Of a stretch of DNA of 64,000 nt, positions 1 to 10,475 are shown piece by piece. The stretch is taken from NCBI GenBank assembly GCA_040360365.1, contig CP136412.1; one strand, 5' to 3'. The DNA comes from Arcanobacterium_A hippocoleae_A (GTDB lineage: Bacteria > Actinomycetota > Actinomycetes > Actinomycetales > Actinomycetaceae). The notes under the pieces were generated by a model, which was not told where the DNA came from, did no database searches, and worked only from the letters and a program-made list of their open reading frames with translations. How positions within the stretch are numbered: position 1 is the stretch's first letter; each line of letters opens with the position of its first letter. Made by a program: the position numbers and the translations under genes.

Positions 1-942
1 ATATCACGGGCACATTTTTTATCCGGTTCACTGTGCGCATCACGCTTTCCCGCAAATTTTCCTTGCAATTCATTCCCGGCAATCTGCGAAAACGACGGTG
101 CCTGACCGTTGAAAGCAGCGGATAACTGCACTGAATCCTGCACAGAAGAAGACCCAGTATCTGGAGCATACGGGGTTGGAAGCCGGCCGGCACTCGGATG
201 CGAACCGGGAACATACCCGGCATCCACCAACTCATCGTGCGAGGCAAAAGCACGCAGCACCCGCTCTTCCTGTTCAAGCACAGTCTTGTACACTCCGGCA
301 ATCCCTCCGGCAAGACCAGTATCAAAAACGTGTACATACAGCGTACCGGTTGCGTTATGCACATCCACTACGACGGAACCTGGAACAAGACCAGTCATTC
401 CAGAAACCGTCGCTAAATAAAAGTCAGAATGCGAACGCAGCTGCACCCGAATAATCGCCCCGTTTGGTTTCTTTCCGCGCAGAATAAAGCTCGCCTGCAA
501 AATTGATGCCCGCACAATATCGACGAAAAAATCACTAACAGCCGCAGCACCCCAAGCGGCCGGAACCGTCCGTCAAACGGGGTTGCCGGAAATGGCGCTA
601 CCGTCGTAATAAATAGCGCAAGCAGAAACCCGGAAACAAAATTTGCGGTACTTGGATCTCCCCAAAGCAAAACCCACACAATCGTAAGCCAGATAATTGC
701 ACCCATTGATGCGTGCGGAAAACGGCCCGGCCGGCGGGTCGCAATGGCAATTTGCCGTGCCGCCTGCGAACGCTTGCGCGCTTCCGTTTTCAGCTTTTTT
801 CGAAATTTTTCCGTACACTCCGCTCTTTGTGCGAATTCTGCTCGCGATCTTTCACGTCAGCCGGCTCGTTTGCCGGTACCGCCGCAGCTCCCGGCACACT
901 CTCCGGTACGGCTGCCGCCGTATTTACAGTTTTACTCACCAT
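1..942 (-). CDS. mnhE: Mrp/Mnh antiporter subunit E (partial, two apparent frameshifts)
   Basis: Integral membrane subunit of the multi-subunit Na+/H+ (Mrp) antiporter. The recognisable core reads WLTIVWVLLWGDPS followed by a hydrophobic stretch and PFDGRFRPLGVLRLL, typical of MnhE. An ATG at 940-942 overlaps the end of mnhD and opens a long Ala/Pro-rich N-terminal extension. The frame breaks twice: at the six-T run 795-800 and at the six-A run 526-531 (plus strand). One extra base in each restores a single reading frame that stays open to the window edge, so the gene is cut off at position 1. The C-terminal extension beyond the MnhE core is also long. mnhF and mnhG would be expected next, outside the window. 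Family assignment is firm; the frameshifts are probably sequencing errors. Confidence 0.8.
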
Positions 943-2662
943 CACTTCCGCCTCTTCCCTGTCCGTGCCGCTCCATCCCAGAATCGTTTTTGTAATTCTC
1001 CAAATGCGAACCGCTGTTCCCGGTACGCTCCTTTCCGGTACTTTCCTGCTCAGTCACTTCATGTGAAATACCGCTGCCGCGGCCGCCGTCAGGAAGTACG
1101 GAAACGATATAAGGGGAACGTAACTCAAGCTCAACCGCTCCGTCGCGCGTATATTTGTTGACCGGACCAGAAAACACCGAAAGAAACACGGTTATCAGCA
1201 CGAGTGTGCCCGCAGCTGCAGTCATCCCAAGCGGATTACGTTTTGCAGGAAGATTCTCAGGCGGAGTCTGCCAGAAAGCCATATTCCATGCACGCATCAC
1301 CGCATACAATGTGAGCAGCGAAGTTAACATCCCCACCGCAATCAGCACCCAATCCACCCATAAACCGCGGTCTACCGATGACTGAATTAATCCGACTTTC
1401 CCGAAAAATCCGGAAAATGGCGGAATCCCCGCCAAATTCAATGCCGGAACGAGATAAAGTACCGCAATCAACGGAGCTGTCCGCATCAATGCACCAAGCT
1501 TTGTGAGCGAAGTTGTTCCGCCATGCCGCTCAATCAGCCCCACCACCAGAAAGAGTGCCGTCTGCACTGCAATATGGTGAACTGCGTAATACATTGCGGC
1601 GCCAAGCCCATTCACCTGCGAAAGTGAAATTCCCCAAATCATATAACCAATATGCGAAACAAGCGTGAAAGAGAGCAGCCGTTTAATATCATGCTGCGCG
1701 ACGGCACCAAGAATCCCAATCAGCATCGTCAAAGCCGCGAACACTCCCACAATCAAATCTAGCCGATTGCTCGGAAATAGCAGCACTTGCGTCCGGATAA
1801 TCGCATAAACACCAACTTTTGTAAGCAATCCAGCAAAGACGGCAGTTACCGGCGCAGGAGCCGTCGGATAAGAATCCGGCAGCCATGCTGAAAGCGGGAA
1901 AATTGCAGCTTTCACTCCGAACCCTGCAAGAAGCAGCACCTGAATCGTTAACCGCACTCCCGAATCTATTTCCGGCAGACGCAATGCGAGCTGGGCAAGA
2001 TTCACCGTTCCCGCTGCGGCATAAACTAAGGAAATACCAATCAAGAAAATGAACGACGAAAGTAACGAAACTACCACATACACGATACCCGAACGAATCC
2101 GGTCACGAGTACCGCCAAGTGTAATCAGCACAAACGAAGCCATCAGCAGCATTTCAAAACCGACATAAATATTAAACAAATCACCGGAAAGAAACGCATT
2201 CGAGACACCAGCTGAAAGAATCAGAAATGCCGGATGGTAGACGGCAATCGGCGCGGCTTCATCACCGTCGGAAGCGCCTTGGGCAAGCGAATAAAGCAGC
2301 ACAATAAGCGTAACCGCAACCGAAGTAAGCAGCATAATCGCGGAAAGACGATCCGCAACAAGCACAATCCCCACAGGCGCCGCCCAAGAACCAATATCGA
2401 GTACAACCGGTCCATTCATCGACATCACCAAAAGCGCAACTGCCACGCCAAGCGAAACCGAAAGCACTGCTGCGCTGATTATCCCCTGAAAACGGCGAAA
2501 TGCAGCAAATGAAAGCGAAAGACCCGCCCCGAGCAGCGGCAGCACAATCGGGAGTGCGATTAAAATATTCCACCCAAATGTACTCTGCCCGTGAATTGCG
2601 GAACCTTCCATCAGGAAACGCGCACTGCGAAAAGTACTGATTGCAATCTCGGAAAAAATCAT
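932..2662 (-). CDS. mnhD: Mrp/Mnh antiporter subunit D (NuoM/NuoN-like)
   Basis: Large polytopic membrane subunit related to the proton-pumping antiporter-like subunits of complex I. About 14 hydrophobic segments are visible. Motifs include LFNIYVGFEMLLMASF, the lysine-bearing GFGVKAAIFPLSAWLPDSYP region and HDIKRLLSFTLVSHIGY, all typical of MnhD/NuoN. The ATG at 2662 overlaps the mnhC stop in an ATGA arrangement and was preferred to an upstream in-frame start. The last 80 or so residues are hydrophilic and charged, an extension beyond the usual family length. It is co-transcribed with mnhC upstream and mnhE downstream. Confidence 0.92.
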   Translation of the reverse strand: MIFSEIAISTFRSARFLMEGSAIHGQSTFGWNILIALPIVLPLLGAGLSLSFAAFRRFQGIISAAVLSVSLGVAVALLVMSMNGPVVLDIGSWAAPVGIVLVADRLSAIMLLTSVAVTLIVLLYSLAQGASDGDEAAPIAVYHPAFLILSAGVSNAFLSGDLFNIYVGFEMLLMASFVLITLGGTRDRIRSGIVYVVVSLLSSFIFLIGISLVYAAAGTVNLAQLALRLPEIDSGVRLTIQVLLLAGFGVKAAIFPLSAWLPDSYPTAPAPVTAVFAGLLTKVGVYAIIRTQVLLFPSNRLDLIVGVFAALTMLIGILGAVAQHDIKRLLSFTLVSHIGYMIWGISLSQVNGLGAAMYYAVHHIAVQTALFLVVGLIERHGGTTSLTKLGALMRTAPLIAVLYLVPALNLAGIPPFSGFFGKVGLIQSSVDRGLWVDWVLIAVGMLTSLLTLYAVMRAWNMAFWQTPPENLPAKRNPLGMTAAAGTLVLITVFLSVFSGPVNKYTRDGAVELELRSPYIVSVLPDGGRGSGISHEVTEQESTGKERTGNSGSHLENYKNDSGMERHGQGRGGSDGE

Positions 2663-3195
2663 CGGCGCACACCCCACGAATCACTGACCGGATACTGTTC
2701 ACGCGGACGGTCAAGAACCGGATCAATCGTTCCAAGCAGTTCGCAATCTTCACGCAGCCCTTCAGTTTCATCATGCGTATCGGCAGCATCATCTTCCACT
2801 GCTGCGCCGCGTTCAGCACGCGCCGCAAGCTTCTCCCGTTCTGCACGTTTCAAAATTCGTTTGTCTTCCAAATCGTCCTGAACTTCGTCGTTACCATGCA
2901 ATTGCCACGAACGGTATCCCATCGCAAGCAAAAATGCCGTAGTGGCAAGCCCAATCACAATCGCGGTAAGCATCATCGCCTGCACAAGCGGATCCGACAT
3001 CGCCTGCACTTGACCTTCTCCCACAATCGGCGGCGCACCCGACGGTCCGCCCGCCACAAGGAACAAAATATTCACACCATTCGTAATATTCGCCAACCCG
3101 AGCACAATCCGGGAAAGTGAACGTTCAAGAATCAGATACACACCGACGGCAAGCAGCACCGCGCCAAGAATTAAGAGTGCCAGTGAACTTTGCAT
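2659..3195 (-). CDS. mnhC: Mrp/Mnh antiporter subunit C (NuoK-like)
   Basis: Small membrane subunit homologous to NuoK. Three hydrophobic helices occupy roughly residues 1-100, including VLGLANITNGVNILFLVAGG and DPLVQAMMLTAIVIGLATTAFLLAMGYR, the classic MnhC signature. A charged cytoplasmic tail of about 75 residues follows. It sits 3 bases after mnhAB and overlaps mnhD by 4, which fits translational coupling in one operon. Confidence 0.93.
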   Translation of the reverse strand: MQSSLALLILGAVLLAVGVYLILERSLSRIVLGLANITNGVNILFLVAGGPSGAPPIVGEGQVQAMSDPLVQAMMLTAIVIGLATTAFLLAMGYRSWQLHGNDEVQDDLEDKRILKRAEREKLAARAERGAAVEDDAADTHDETEGLREDCELLGTIDPVLDRPREQYPVSDSWGVRR

Positions 3196-3198
3196 TAT

Positions 3199-6100
3199 TT
3201 AGCGCTCCTCACTCGTACGTACAGATTTTTGCAGTTTCTCTCGACCGGAGTTATCCAGCACAGTTAAATCATCTGCTTCGCCGCGCAGCTCTGCCGCATA
3301 CATTTTCTCGGCAATAAGCACCTCAGCAGAAATGCGGCGAACGTCTTGCTCCGGCACAATTTCATAATCTTCCGGCGTTTCGATTCCGGCAATCTCACCA
3401 TGCCGATCAATTTCTGCACCAAGTGAACGCAGAATATCCAGCACAAGCCCGACCACCACGAGATACACACCAATATCGAAAAATATCGCCGTCGCTACCT
3501 TTATTTCACCAAGCGCCGGCAGCGTGAAATAAAACTTCGCAGTTTGGAAAATTGTGCCGCCGAAAAATAGCGGAATAATTGCCGCCATCGCCGCAATTAC
3601 AAGCCCGCTCCCCAGCAAATGTCCGGGATGAAGCGGAACAGCCGCACCCAACTCATAACGGCCGCCAGCCACATAGCGCAGTACGAGCGCCACTCCAGCC
3701 GTCATCCCGGCAGCGAAACCTCCGCCAGGATAATCGTGGCCGGCAAACAGGAAATAGAGCGAAATCAACACGAGTGTATGGAAAATCAGCCGTGTACCGA
3801 CCTCAAGAATTACCGAACGGCGCTGCTGTGCAAGCGTGTGGGTGCCGGCAAGCCAAACTAAGTTTCTCCCCGGTGCGCGAACCGCGTTCCCGAACCGATA
3901 TGCGCTGCGCCGATTCAAATTTTTCTCGCGCATTTCCTGTTCAGTACGATCTTTCCGCATACCCGCACTTTGTAAATCAGAATCCGCAAGATTCCGGAAC
4001 CGATCAATTCGACCTTTTTTGTCACGAATAAAAAGCAGTGAAGATACTCCGATTGCCGCAGCTACCACTACCGAAATTTCACCGAAAGTATCCCACGCAC
4101 GAATATCTACCAAGGTTACATTCACAATATTTGTGCCGTAGCCGTAATAATATGCTTCCTTTGGGAAAGCGAGCGAAATCGGGGCATGTACGCGCACTCC
4201 AGCCGCAAGCCACGCAATTGCCGCTCCGGAAATACCGACCACTGCAGCCAGCACAATCCGCACCCAGCGTGTGAGACGTATCGGCCGATTCGAAAAATAT
4301 GCCGGCAAACGCCGTAATACCAGAATAAAAACAACAAGCGTCATTGTCTCAGACAAAACCTGTGTCAGCGCCAAATCAGGTGCTCCGTAGAGTTCATAGG
4401 TGAGCGCTACACCGTAGCCGGAAATCCCCATCAAAAGCACAGCTTTCATCCGATGGCGCGCCCGAGATCCAACAAGTGCCGCAACCGCCGTCAAAATCAC
4501 AACTGTAAACTGCCCGAGCGAATCATAAACGCGCACTGTACGCACTGTCGCAAGATTTCCGAATAGTAAGGCAAACGTGCCGGCAGCAAGGGCAAAAATA
4601 AAAGTGGTCGACAGGTAGGCCGGCAGTGATCCGCGCTGCGTAAAACCGGTAACATACCCGGAGAGCGTTTCAAGCCTGGTAATAGCCGCACGGTAAACTT
4701 CATCAGCAGCGAATGGGAATTTGCAGCGTTCAGCGAACCGCAGGAACGGATTGGTGACGGCGAAAAGCAGCATCCCGAGAATTAACACCCCGCAAGTAAT
4801 CCCAAGAGCCGGAGTGATTCCGCCCCAAATTGCGAGATGGCCAGCCGCACCTGGAAGAGTCTGCGCATGCAATTCGAACACTGCTGTAAGCGGTTTGGAA
4901 GCTAATCCCAAAATCAATCCCACCGCAGCGAGAATCACAACCGGCATTAACATCAGCCACGACTTTTTCTTAACTGCTATTTCTTCCACATCCGGCTTAG
5001 TCCAGAATGCACCCCAAATAAAACGCAGGGTATAGCCGACGGTAAGCACTGAACCGAGAGCAATCGCAATCCAAGTTAGTGTTGCTGATATGCCCGTATC
5101 CGTGTTTGTGAGCATCTGTGCGTCGGTAAGCGCATGCAATGCGGCTTCTTTCGCCACAAATCCAGCCATCGGCGGAATCCCAGCCATCGACGCAGCAGCA
5201 AGCCCGGCAAATACGGCAAGCACTGGCATTTTTCGCGCAATACCGGTGAGTTTTCGCAAATCCCGCGTGCCCGTCGCCCAATCAATAATCCCAACAGTCA
5301 AGAAAAGTGCAGCTTTAAACATCGCATGTGCAGTAAGCATCGCTAAACCGGCAAGCATCATTGCACGGGTACCGAATCCAACCAGAATCATTAATAAACC
5401 AAGCTGGGAGACGGTTCCGAAAGCAAGCACAAGCTTCAAATCATGTTGTTTCAACGCACGGTAGCCGCCGAGCAGCAATGTGCAAATCCCGAAAATCGTA
5501 ATGAGCAGCGTCCAAAATGGGTTGCTCGGTGCAAATCCAGGAGTTAAGCGCGCAACCAAATATATGCCCGCCTTCACCATCGCCGCAGCATGGAGGTATG
5601 AAGAAACCGGTGTCGGCGCAGCCATTGCGGCCGGCAGCCAGAAGTGAAACGGCACTAATGCCGATTTACTGAATGCGCCGAAAAGAATCAGCACAAGCGC
5701 AGCAGTAATTACAGCTCTCGGGGTAAAGTCGGCATGTATTTCTGCAGCACCAAGAGAACCGTCTTGCGCGTGCGAAACTAATTCGCTGATTGAATAAGAT
5801 CCGCCTGGGATTTGCCCAAGAATTATAATTCCGGCAAGCATTGCGAGTCCGCCTGCCGTCGTAACAATAATCGCCTGCATCGCAGCTCTCCGGGAAGCAG
5901 ACTTCTCCGAATAATGGCCAATTAGCAGGAATGAAAAACAGTGGTGAGCTCCCAGAAAAGATAAAGAGCGAGAGTGTTATCTGTGGTGACAAGCCCAAGC
6001 ATTGCTCCGGAAAACGCGGTGAAAACTCCGGCAAATCGGCCGAGCCCACGCGCGCTTGCCGAAAAATAACGTGAACAATACATTAGAACGAGTGCGCCCA

Positions 6101-6377
6101 CACCGGAAACAATTAACCCCATCATCCATGAAAGCGGGTCAATCCGGAAAGATATTTCGAATCCAATCCCAGGAGCCCAAGGGAAATTTTCAACATGATA
6201 GCCGGCAGCCGCAGATGTCCCGTTTGCACCCGCAAGAGCCGAACTGCGCAAGGTGAAAAGGCAGCCGAAAGCACTTGCTGGAATCAGCGCGAGGATTAAG
6301 AATCCGAGACGTCCGCGTTTGAGGAGAACAGGCGCAGCCAAAGCGCCTAGCGTGAACAGCAACAGCAGGACGAGCAT
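3199..6377 (-). CDS. mnhA: Fused Mrp antiporter subunits A and B (one apparent frameshift)
   Basis: First gene of the Mrp operon. The N-terminal part is NuoL-like (MnhA): a short piece ends in FWELTTVF, then PFHFWLPAAMAAPTPVSSYLHAA, HDLKLVLAFGTVSQLG and the C-terminal MnhA helices. The last 190 residues form an MnhB domain (GHDYPGGGFAAGMTAGVALVLR, DIGVYLVVVGLVLDILRSLG). A-B fusion is usual in actinobacteria. The frame is broken at the five-A run 5934-5938; one more base joins the two parts as FWELTTVFSFLLIGHYSEKS. A start at 6377 gives a hydrophobic first helix. The product exports Na+ or K+ in exchange for protons. Confidence 0.9.
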
Positions 6378-6454
6378 CCATTCTCCTTATCGGATCAACG
6401 TTTTCCAAAACCAGTGCGCAATATTCTGCGCGTTATTTCGTATATTCACTTTGC

Positions 6455-6493
6455 GTGTATTACTTTGCACATATTCGTGTGTATTACTTTGCA
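6455..6493. repeat. Two copies of a 15-bp AT-rich repeat upstream of mnhA
   Basis: The 15-mer GTGTATTACTTTGCA occurs at 6455-6469 and again at 6479-6493, inside the 935-base gap between mnhA and dcd. I see no convincing gene in that gap. The rest is AT-rich with short A/C-rich runs such as CGAAA-type repeats near 6590-6660. The mnhA promoter should lie in this segment, but no clear -35/-10 pair stood out. Confidence 0.55.
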
Positions 6494-7062
6494 TACATTT
6501 GCATTGGTTTTACACAGATAAGTTTCGGCGCAACTTCAAGAGTGAAACATGGCAGTCGAAAACATACTGATGTTCGGGGACGAAACGCCAGCAGTTCGTC
6601 CAAAAACAATTCCCGCGAAACGAAAGCAATTTCCGCGAAAACAATTCCTCGAAACGAATTAACCAACAATTTCACTCTTCCGTTCTTCTGTTCTTCCACT
6701 CTCACACCGCGTCTCACCTTTCACACTTCGTCCCGCAGAGAACAGTAAACTTATTTCGCTGCAAGATAAGTGCACATTTATCTCCAAGATACGCACACAG
6801 AGCTGAAAATAATCAGCGAGCGCAGCCGCTCGGCAGCAAAGCGCTGTTTTCGACGGACTCCAGCAGAAAACCGGCGAAAACAGAACCAGCGCAACCAACC
6901 CCGTCGATTACACATAACCAGACACAGTTTATATTTATGCGTTAAATTTATACGGAAAATCGTGCACGCCGCACCCTCATTTTAACTGATAAACACATTG
7001 CGGTGCGAGATGTTTCGTCTCACGGTGAAGCATTCATTGGAGATACCGCACAAAGTGCAGCG

Positions 7063-7134
7063 TTAGCAGATAATGCTGTACTAACGGATAACACAGCATT
7101 AATAAACAACACAGTATCAACAGATAACACGTAC
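7063..7134. repeat. About three degenerate 21-bp repeats around GATAACACAG
   Basis: Units of about 21 bases with variants of AGATAAYRCNGTA/CATTA repeat between 7063 and 7134. A short open frame crosses them and would encode a D-N-T/A periodic peptide, but it has no good ribosome binding site and ends in Cys-rich sequence, so it is not called as a gene. The array lies downstream of dcd, on its 3' side. Confidence 0.4.
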
Positions 7135-7313
7135 CGAAACGCACCGTCGCCTGTTAAGAGCGTTAACAGACGGTGCTGTGCGGCAATGCCGTGTTAACAG
7201 ACAACACGGCACCACAAACGAGATAAAACCGTCGAATTTACGAAAAATTTGCGGAAAATTTACAAAGACTACGCGGCATCAATAAATGTAACGAATAATC
7301 ACACTGGATTACA

Positions 7314-7904
7314 TTACAGCTCGCGCGACGTGTCGAGACGGTGAAAGTTTAAATGCGAACGTGATGCGGTTGGACCAAGCTGACCTTGATACCGCGAATG
7401 CGTCGCACCTTGCCCATACGGCCGCTGCGCAGCTGAAGAAAGCTGGAAGAAGCAAAGCTGACCGACTTTCATCCCCGGATAGAGCTTAATCGGCATGGTA
7501 GCAGTGTTCGAAAGCTCAAGAGTAACGTGCCCGGAAAATCCGGGATCAATGAAACCTGCCGTCGAATGCGTGAGCAAACCAAGCCGGCCGAGCGAAGATT
7601 TACCTTCAAGGCGGGCAGCTGCGTCATCCGCAAGCGTCACTTGTTCAAAGGTTGATCCGAGTACAAACTCGCCCGGGTGGAGCACGAAAGACCCGTCGGC
7701 AGAAACCTCAATTAATGTGGTCAGGTCGGATTGGTCAACGGCCGGATCAATTACGTCATAGCGGTGGTTGTTGAAAAGCCGGAAGTAACGGTCAAGATGA
7801 ACGTCGACAGATGAAGGCTGTACCATCTGCGGATCCCACGGATCAAGTATGATTCGGGAATTTTCGACGGCATTGAGAATATCTTTGTCTGAAAGTAACA
7901 CCAT
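7314..7904 (-). CDS. dcd: dCTP deaminase (probably bifunctional DCD:DUT type)
   Basis: Converts dCTP to dUTP, and in most actinobacteria directly to dUMP, supplying dTMP synthesis. The protein begins MVLLSDKDI and shows the trimeric dUTPase-fold motifs QPSSVDVHLD, LEGKSSLGRLGL and HSTAGFIDPGFSGHVTLEL, with the catalytic Glu in the last. The C-terminal arm keeps PYGQGATHSRYQGQLGPTASR. The start at 7904 was chosen because homologues begin with M-x-L-S-D; the longer frame adds unrelated residues. At 196 residues it has normal family length. It stands alone, flanked by repeat-rich intergenic DNA. Confidence 0.95.
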   Translation of the reverse strand: MVLLSDKDILNAVENSRIILDPWDPQMVQPSSVDVHLDRYFRLFNNHRYDVIDPAVDQSDLTTLIEVSADGSFVLHPGEFVLGSTFEQVTLADDAAARLEGKSSLGRLGLLTHSTAGFIDPGFSGHVTLELSNTATMPIKLYPGMKVGQLCFFQLSSAAQRPYGQGATHSRYQGQLGPTASRSHLNFHRLDTSREL

Positions 7905-7994
7905 TCGATTCTGGCATGAATCAGTAAATTTTGCAGACAATTTCAGATGTGGGATGAATCCGTTTTATTTTTCTTCTTTTTCATGTTCGTACGT

Positions 7995-8045
7995 TTTTTT
8001 AATTTTGCAGGTTTTTTAATTTTGCAGGTTTTTTAATTTTGCAGG
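7995..8045. repeat. Three exact tandem copies of a 17-bp unit
   Basis: The unit TTTTTTAATTTTGCAGG is repeated at 7995-8011, 8012-8028 and 8029-8045 without a mismatch. It lies just upstream of dcd (start 7904), so it may overlap its promoter region or be a variable-number repeat. Confidence 0.9.
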
Positions 8046-8148
8046 TTTTCGCTTTCGCACTTTCCCATGTGTCATGGAGTGCATTTTCTTCGGCGGACAC
8101 ACACTCCTATGATTACATGCACATTTTCCTCCAGCCGCACACTACCAT

Positions 8149-8234
8149 GGTTACCCGTTTCTGTGGTTACCCGTTTCTGCGGTCACATGTTTTTGTGTTC
8201 ATCCGTTTTGTGTTCATGCATTTCGTGTTCATGC
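8149..8234. repeat. Degenerate tandem repeats between dcd and tRNA-Gly
   Basis: Two copies of GGTTACCCGTTTCTG (8149 and 8165) are followed by three variants of GTGTTCATSCRTTT (about 8195-8234). The whole 680-base gap from 7941 to 8620 shows no credible gene and is built largely of such short imperfect repeats. Confidence 0.6.
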
Positions 8235-8524
8235 GCCGAGACAAAAACACCCTGTGACACATCTAACGCTGCGTAATATTTAATGCAGCCAGCACAGCTA
8301 ATACACCAATGCAGCCAGGAAAGACAGCACGTCTGCGAAAGACAGTACGTCAGCAGATATTACCCGCACCCGCCCATCACTCATCTGCTGCTTTAGTTTG
8401 AAATATTGCCGATTACTTCACACGATTATTAGCTAAGAATTATTAGCCAAGTTTCACCATTTTCAACCAATTTTCTGGCACATTTAGCATTTTCAGCAAC
8501 CATTTATCGACCCAGCTTCGCCTA

Positions 8525-8584
8525 TTTCTCAACCCGCTTTTTCTCAATCCGCTTTTTCTTAACCGCTTTTTCTCAACCGCTTTG
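8525..8584. repeat. Four imperfect copies of a TTTCTCAACCCGCTT-like unit
   Basis: Units of 14-16 bases (TTTCTCAACCCGCTT, TTTCTCAATCCGCTT, TTTCTTAACCGCTTT, TTTCTCAACCGCTTT) follow one another immediately upstream of the tRNA-Gly promoter region. No coding potential is evident. Confidence 0.65.
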
Positions 8585-8620
8585 CCGAATCGCCCAATTC
8601 GGTTTACACTAGAGGAGTTC

Positions 8621-8694
8621 GCGGGTGTAGTTCATCGGTAGAATGGCAGCTTCCCAAGCTGCAGAGGCGGGTTCGATTCCCGTCACCCGCTCCA
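8621..8694 (+). tRNA. tRNA-Gly (anticodon CCC)
   Basis: A complete cloverleaf can be folded: acceptor stem GCGGGTG/CACCCGC, D arm with GTTCATCGGTAGAAT, anticodon stem GCAGC/GCTGC around the loop TTCCCAA (anticodon CCC), and T arm GCGGGTTCGATTCCCGT. The 3' CCA is encoded at 8692-8694. The prophage recombinase genes begin about 200 bases downstream, so this tRNA marks the left side of the mobile region, although serine recombinases do not normally need a tRNA target. Confidence 0.96.
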
Positions 8695-8852
8695 CTATGA
8701 CGTCGAAAATGATAAGTCCCCGGTTGCGTTAGCGGGTATGCCCCAAGGGGGTCAAAACGTTAGCGAGTGTTTAGCGCGTTAGCCCTGACCTGCGGAAATA
8801 CTTTCCAATCACCAGCGCCTCGCCCTTGTGAGGTTTTCTAGGCATGAGAAAA

Positions 8853-8884
8853 GCCCGTGTCCGCGCACTCATGCAAGAACGGGC
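8853..8884 (-). terminator. Terminator-like hairpin after the serine recombinase operon
   Basis: GCCCGT at 8853-8858 pairs with ACGGGC at 8879-8884. On the minus strand the stem is followed by TTTTC. It lies just past the stop of the recombinase at 8904. Confidence 0.5.
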
Positions 8885-8903
8885 CAGAATCTTCATTTCA
8901 GAT

Positions 8904-10475
8904 CTAAAGCTGGATGCTCACTACCTCACCAACCCGGAACACGAACCGGATCGCATCCTCACTAACCACAGCGTGGTCGATGAGTGCGCTCCACTGCGCA
9001 GGGTGAAACTCGCTCACTGGCTCCCCTGCCAGATCGCCTAGAGTTGTGGTGATGGCAGCGTGCTTGGCAGCGTTCGCTGCAATATCCGCTTCTAGGCTCG
9101 CTTTGCATGCGAGTATCTTACGGTAGGCAGTATCGAGCTCTGTGTACTTGTTTTGGTAGGCGTCTTGATCGAGCGCGCGTTGCTGATTCTCATTAATCAG
9201 CGCCTCGATCTGCTCGGTCAGCTCCACGAGTGTGGCCTGGCACGCTACGGCTTGTTCTTCCAAACGGCTCGTATCGAACATGTCGCCAAGAATCTGCGGT
9301 AGCTGGCTTTGCTGCGGACGGCGGGCGATCAGTTGATTGAGCGCTTGCACGAAAGAATCCTTGATCTGCTCGTCTTTTACCGTCGCGCTGCTGCAAGGGT
9401 GCTCGCCTGCGTATTTGTGGTTGCATTGCCAAACTGTGTACTTGTATTTCGTGTTCGACGCCCACGTTTTACGCCCATACCACGCCCCACACTGAAAGCA
9501 TTTGAGCCGCGTGGAGAACAAGCCAACCTTCGCTGAAGAAGTGTTGCCATGGCGGGTAGCTAGTTCGTATTGGACTTGATCCCAAATACGCGGAGCAATA
9601 ATCGGGTCATGGTTGCCCGACACGTAGTATTGGGGCACTTCGCCCTCGTTGACTTTCATGCGTTTGGTTAAGAAATCCGTGGTGAACGTCTTTTGCAACA
9701 GTGCATCGCCCTTGTATTTCTCATTCGACAAGATCGAGCGCACCGTCGATGTCGACCACACTTCTTTCCCACGCGGGGTAAGAATCTTGCGAGCAGCCAG
9801 TTCGGTTTTAATCTCACTGATCGCCATCCCATCAAGGAAAAGCTGGTAGATCAGCCGGACAGTCGGTGCCTGGGTCTCGTCAATCACGAGGCTGCCGTCC
9901 GCTCCTTTCTTGTATCCGAGCAGCGACTTGTAGGGCACCATAATCTTCCCATCAGCAAAACGCTTCCTATGCCCCCAAGTCACGTTCTCGGAGATTGAGC
10001 GGGATTCTTCTTGCGCCAGGCTCGACATGATCGTGATGAGCAATTCGCCTTTGGCGTCAAAGGTGTAAATATTTTCCTTCTGAAAATACACCTCGACGCC
10101 TGCATCCTTGAGCTTGCGTACGGTGGTGAGCGAGTCGACGGTGTTGCGAGCAAACCGGGAGACGGACTTGGTGAGGATCAGATCAATTTTACCTGCCAGG
10201 GCGTCATCGATCATGGTTTGGAAACCTTCGCGACGTTTCATAGAGGTACCAGAGATGCCCTCATCGGAGTACATGCCCGCGAACTGCCAATCATTACGGG
10301 AGCGAATGTAGGTGGTGTAGTAGTCAATCTGTGCCTCATAGGAGGAGGTTTGTTCTTCCATCTCAGTAGAAACGCGAGCGTAGGCCGCCACCCTTCTGCG
10401 TGCCGGGACCCCGGACAGGGTTGCGGCAGTCCAGGGTTTCTTTGTTGCGGGTATCGCAGTGACCGTGCGACTCAT
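8904..10475 (-). CDS. Large serine recombinase (probable prophage integrase, copy 1)
   Basis: Site-specific recombinase of the large serine family. The resolvase domain (about residues 25-170) has the nucleophile context AAYARVST and YEAQIDYYT, then SRFARNTVDSLTTVRKLKDAGVEVYFQKE and SLAQEESRSISENVTWG. A recombinase domain follows, then a zinc ribbon (CFQCG...CNHKYAGEHPC) and a coiled-coil segment near the C-terminus. At 523 residues it has normal length. A strong Shine-Dalgarno (GGGGAGG) precedes the ATG at 10475. It overlaps the upstream recombinase gene by 4 bases. It is likely to catalyse integration or excision of the prophage, possibly together with its neighbour. Confidence 0.92.
   Translation of the reverse strand: MSRTVTAIPATKKPWTAATLSGVPARRRVAAYARVSTEMEEQTSSYEAQIDYYTTYIRSRNDWQFAGMYSDEGISGTSMKRREGFQTMIDDALAGKIDLILTKSVSRFARNTVDSLTTVRKLKDAGVEVYFQKENIYTFDAKGELLITIMSSLAQEESRSISENVTWGHRKRFADGKIMVPYKSLLGYKKGADGSLVIDETQAPTVRLIYQLFLDGMAISEIKTELAARKILTPRGKEVWSTSTVRSILSNEKYKGDALLQKTFTTDFLTKRMKVNEGEVPQYYVSGNHDPIIAPRIWDQVQYELATRHGNTSSAKVGLFSTRLKCFQCGAWYGRKTWASNTKYKYTVWQCNHKYAGEHPCSSATVKDEQIKDSFVQALNQLIARRPQQSQLPQILGDMFDTSRLEEQAVACQATLVELTEQIEALINENQQRALDQDAYQNKYTELDTAYRKILACKASLEADIAANAAKHAAITTTLGDLAGEPVSEFHPAQWSALIDHAVVSEDAIRFVFRVGEVVSIQL

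Noticed and set aside
7003..7197. Short open frame with D-N-T periodic repeats
   Set aside because: No ribosome binding site, Cys-rich random-looking end, and the periodicity is explained by the 21-bp DNA repeat.
7995..8045. Possible CRISPR-like array
   Set aside because: The 17-bp units are directly adjacent with no spacers and no cas genes nearby; it is a simple tandem repeat.
8621..8694. tRNA-Gly 3' end as the prophage attachment core
   Set aside because: I found no second copy of the tRNA end anywhere in the window, and serine recombinases rarely use tRNA cores; proximity alone is not enough.
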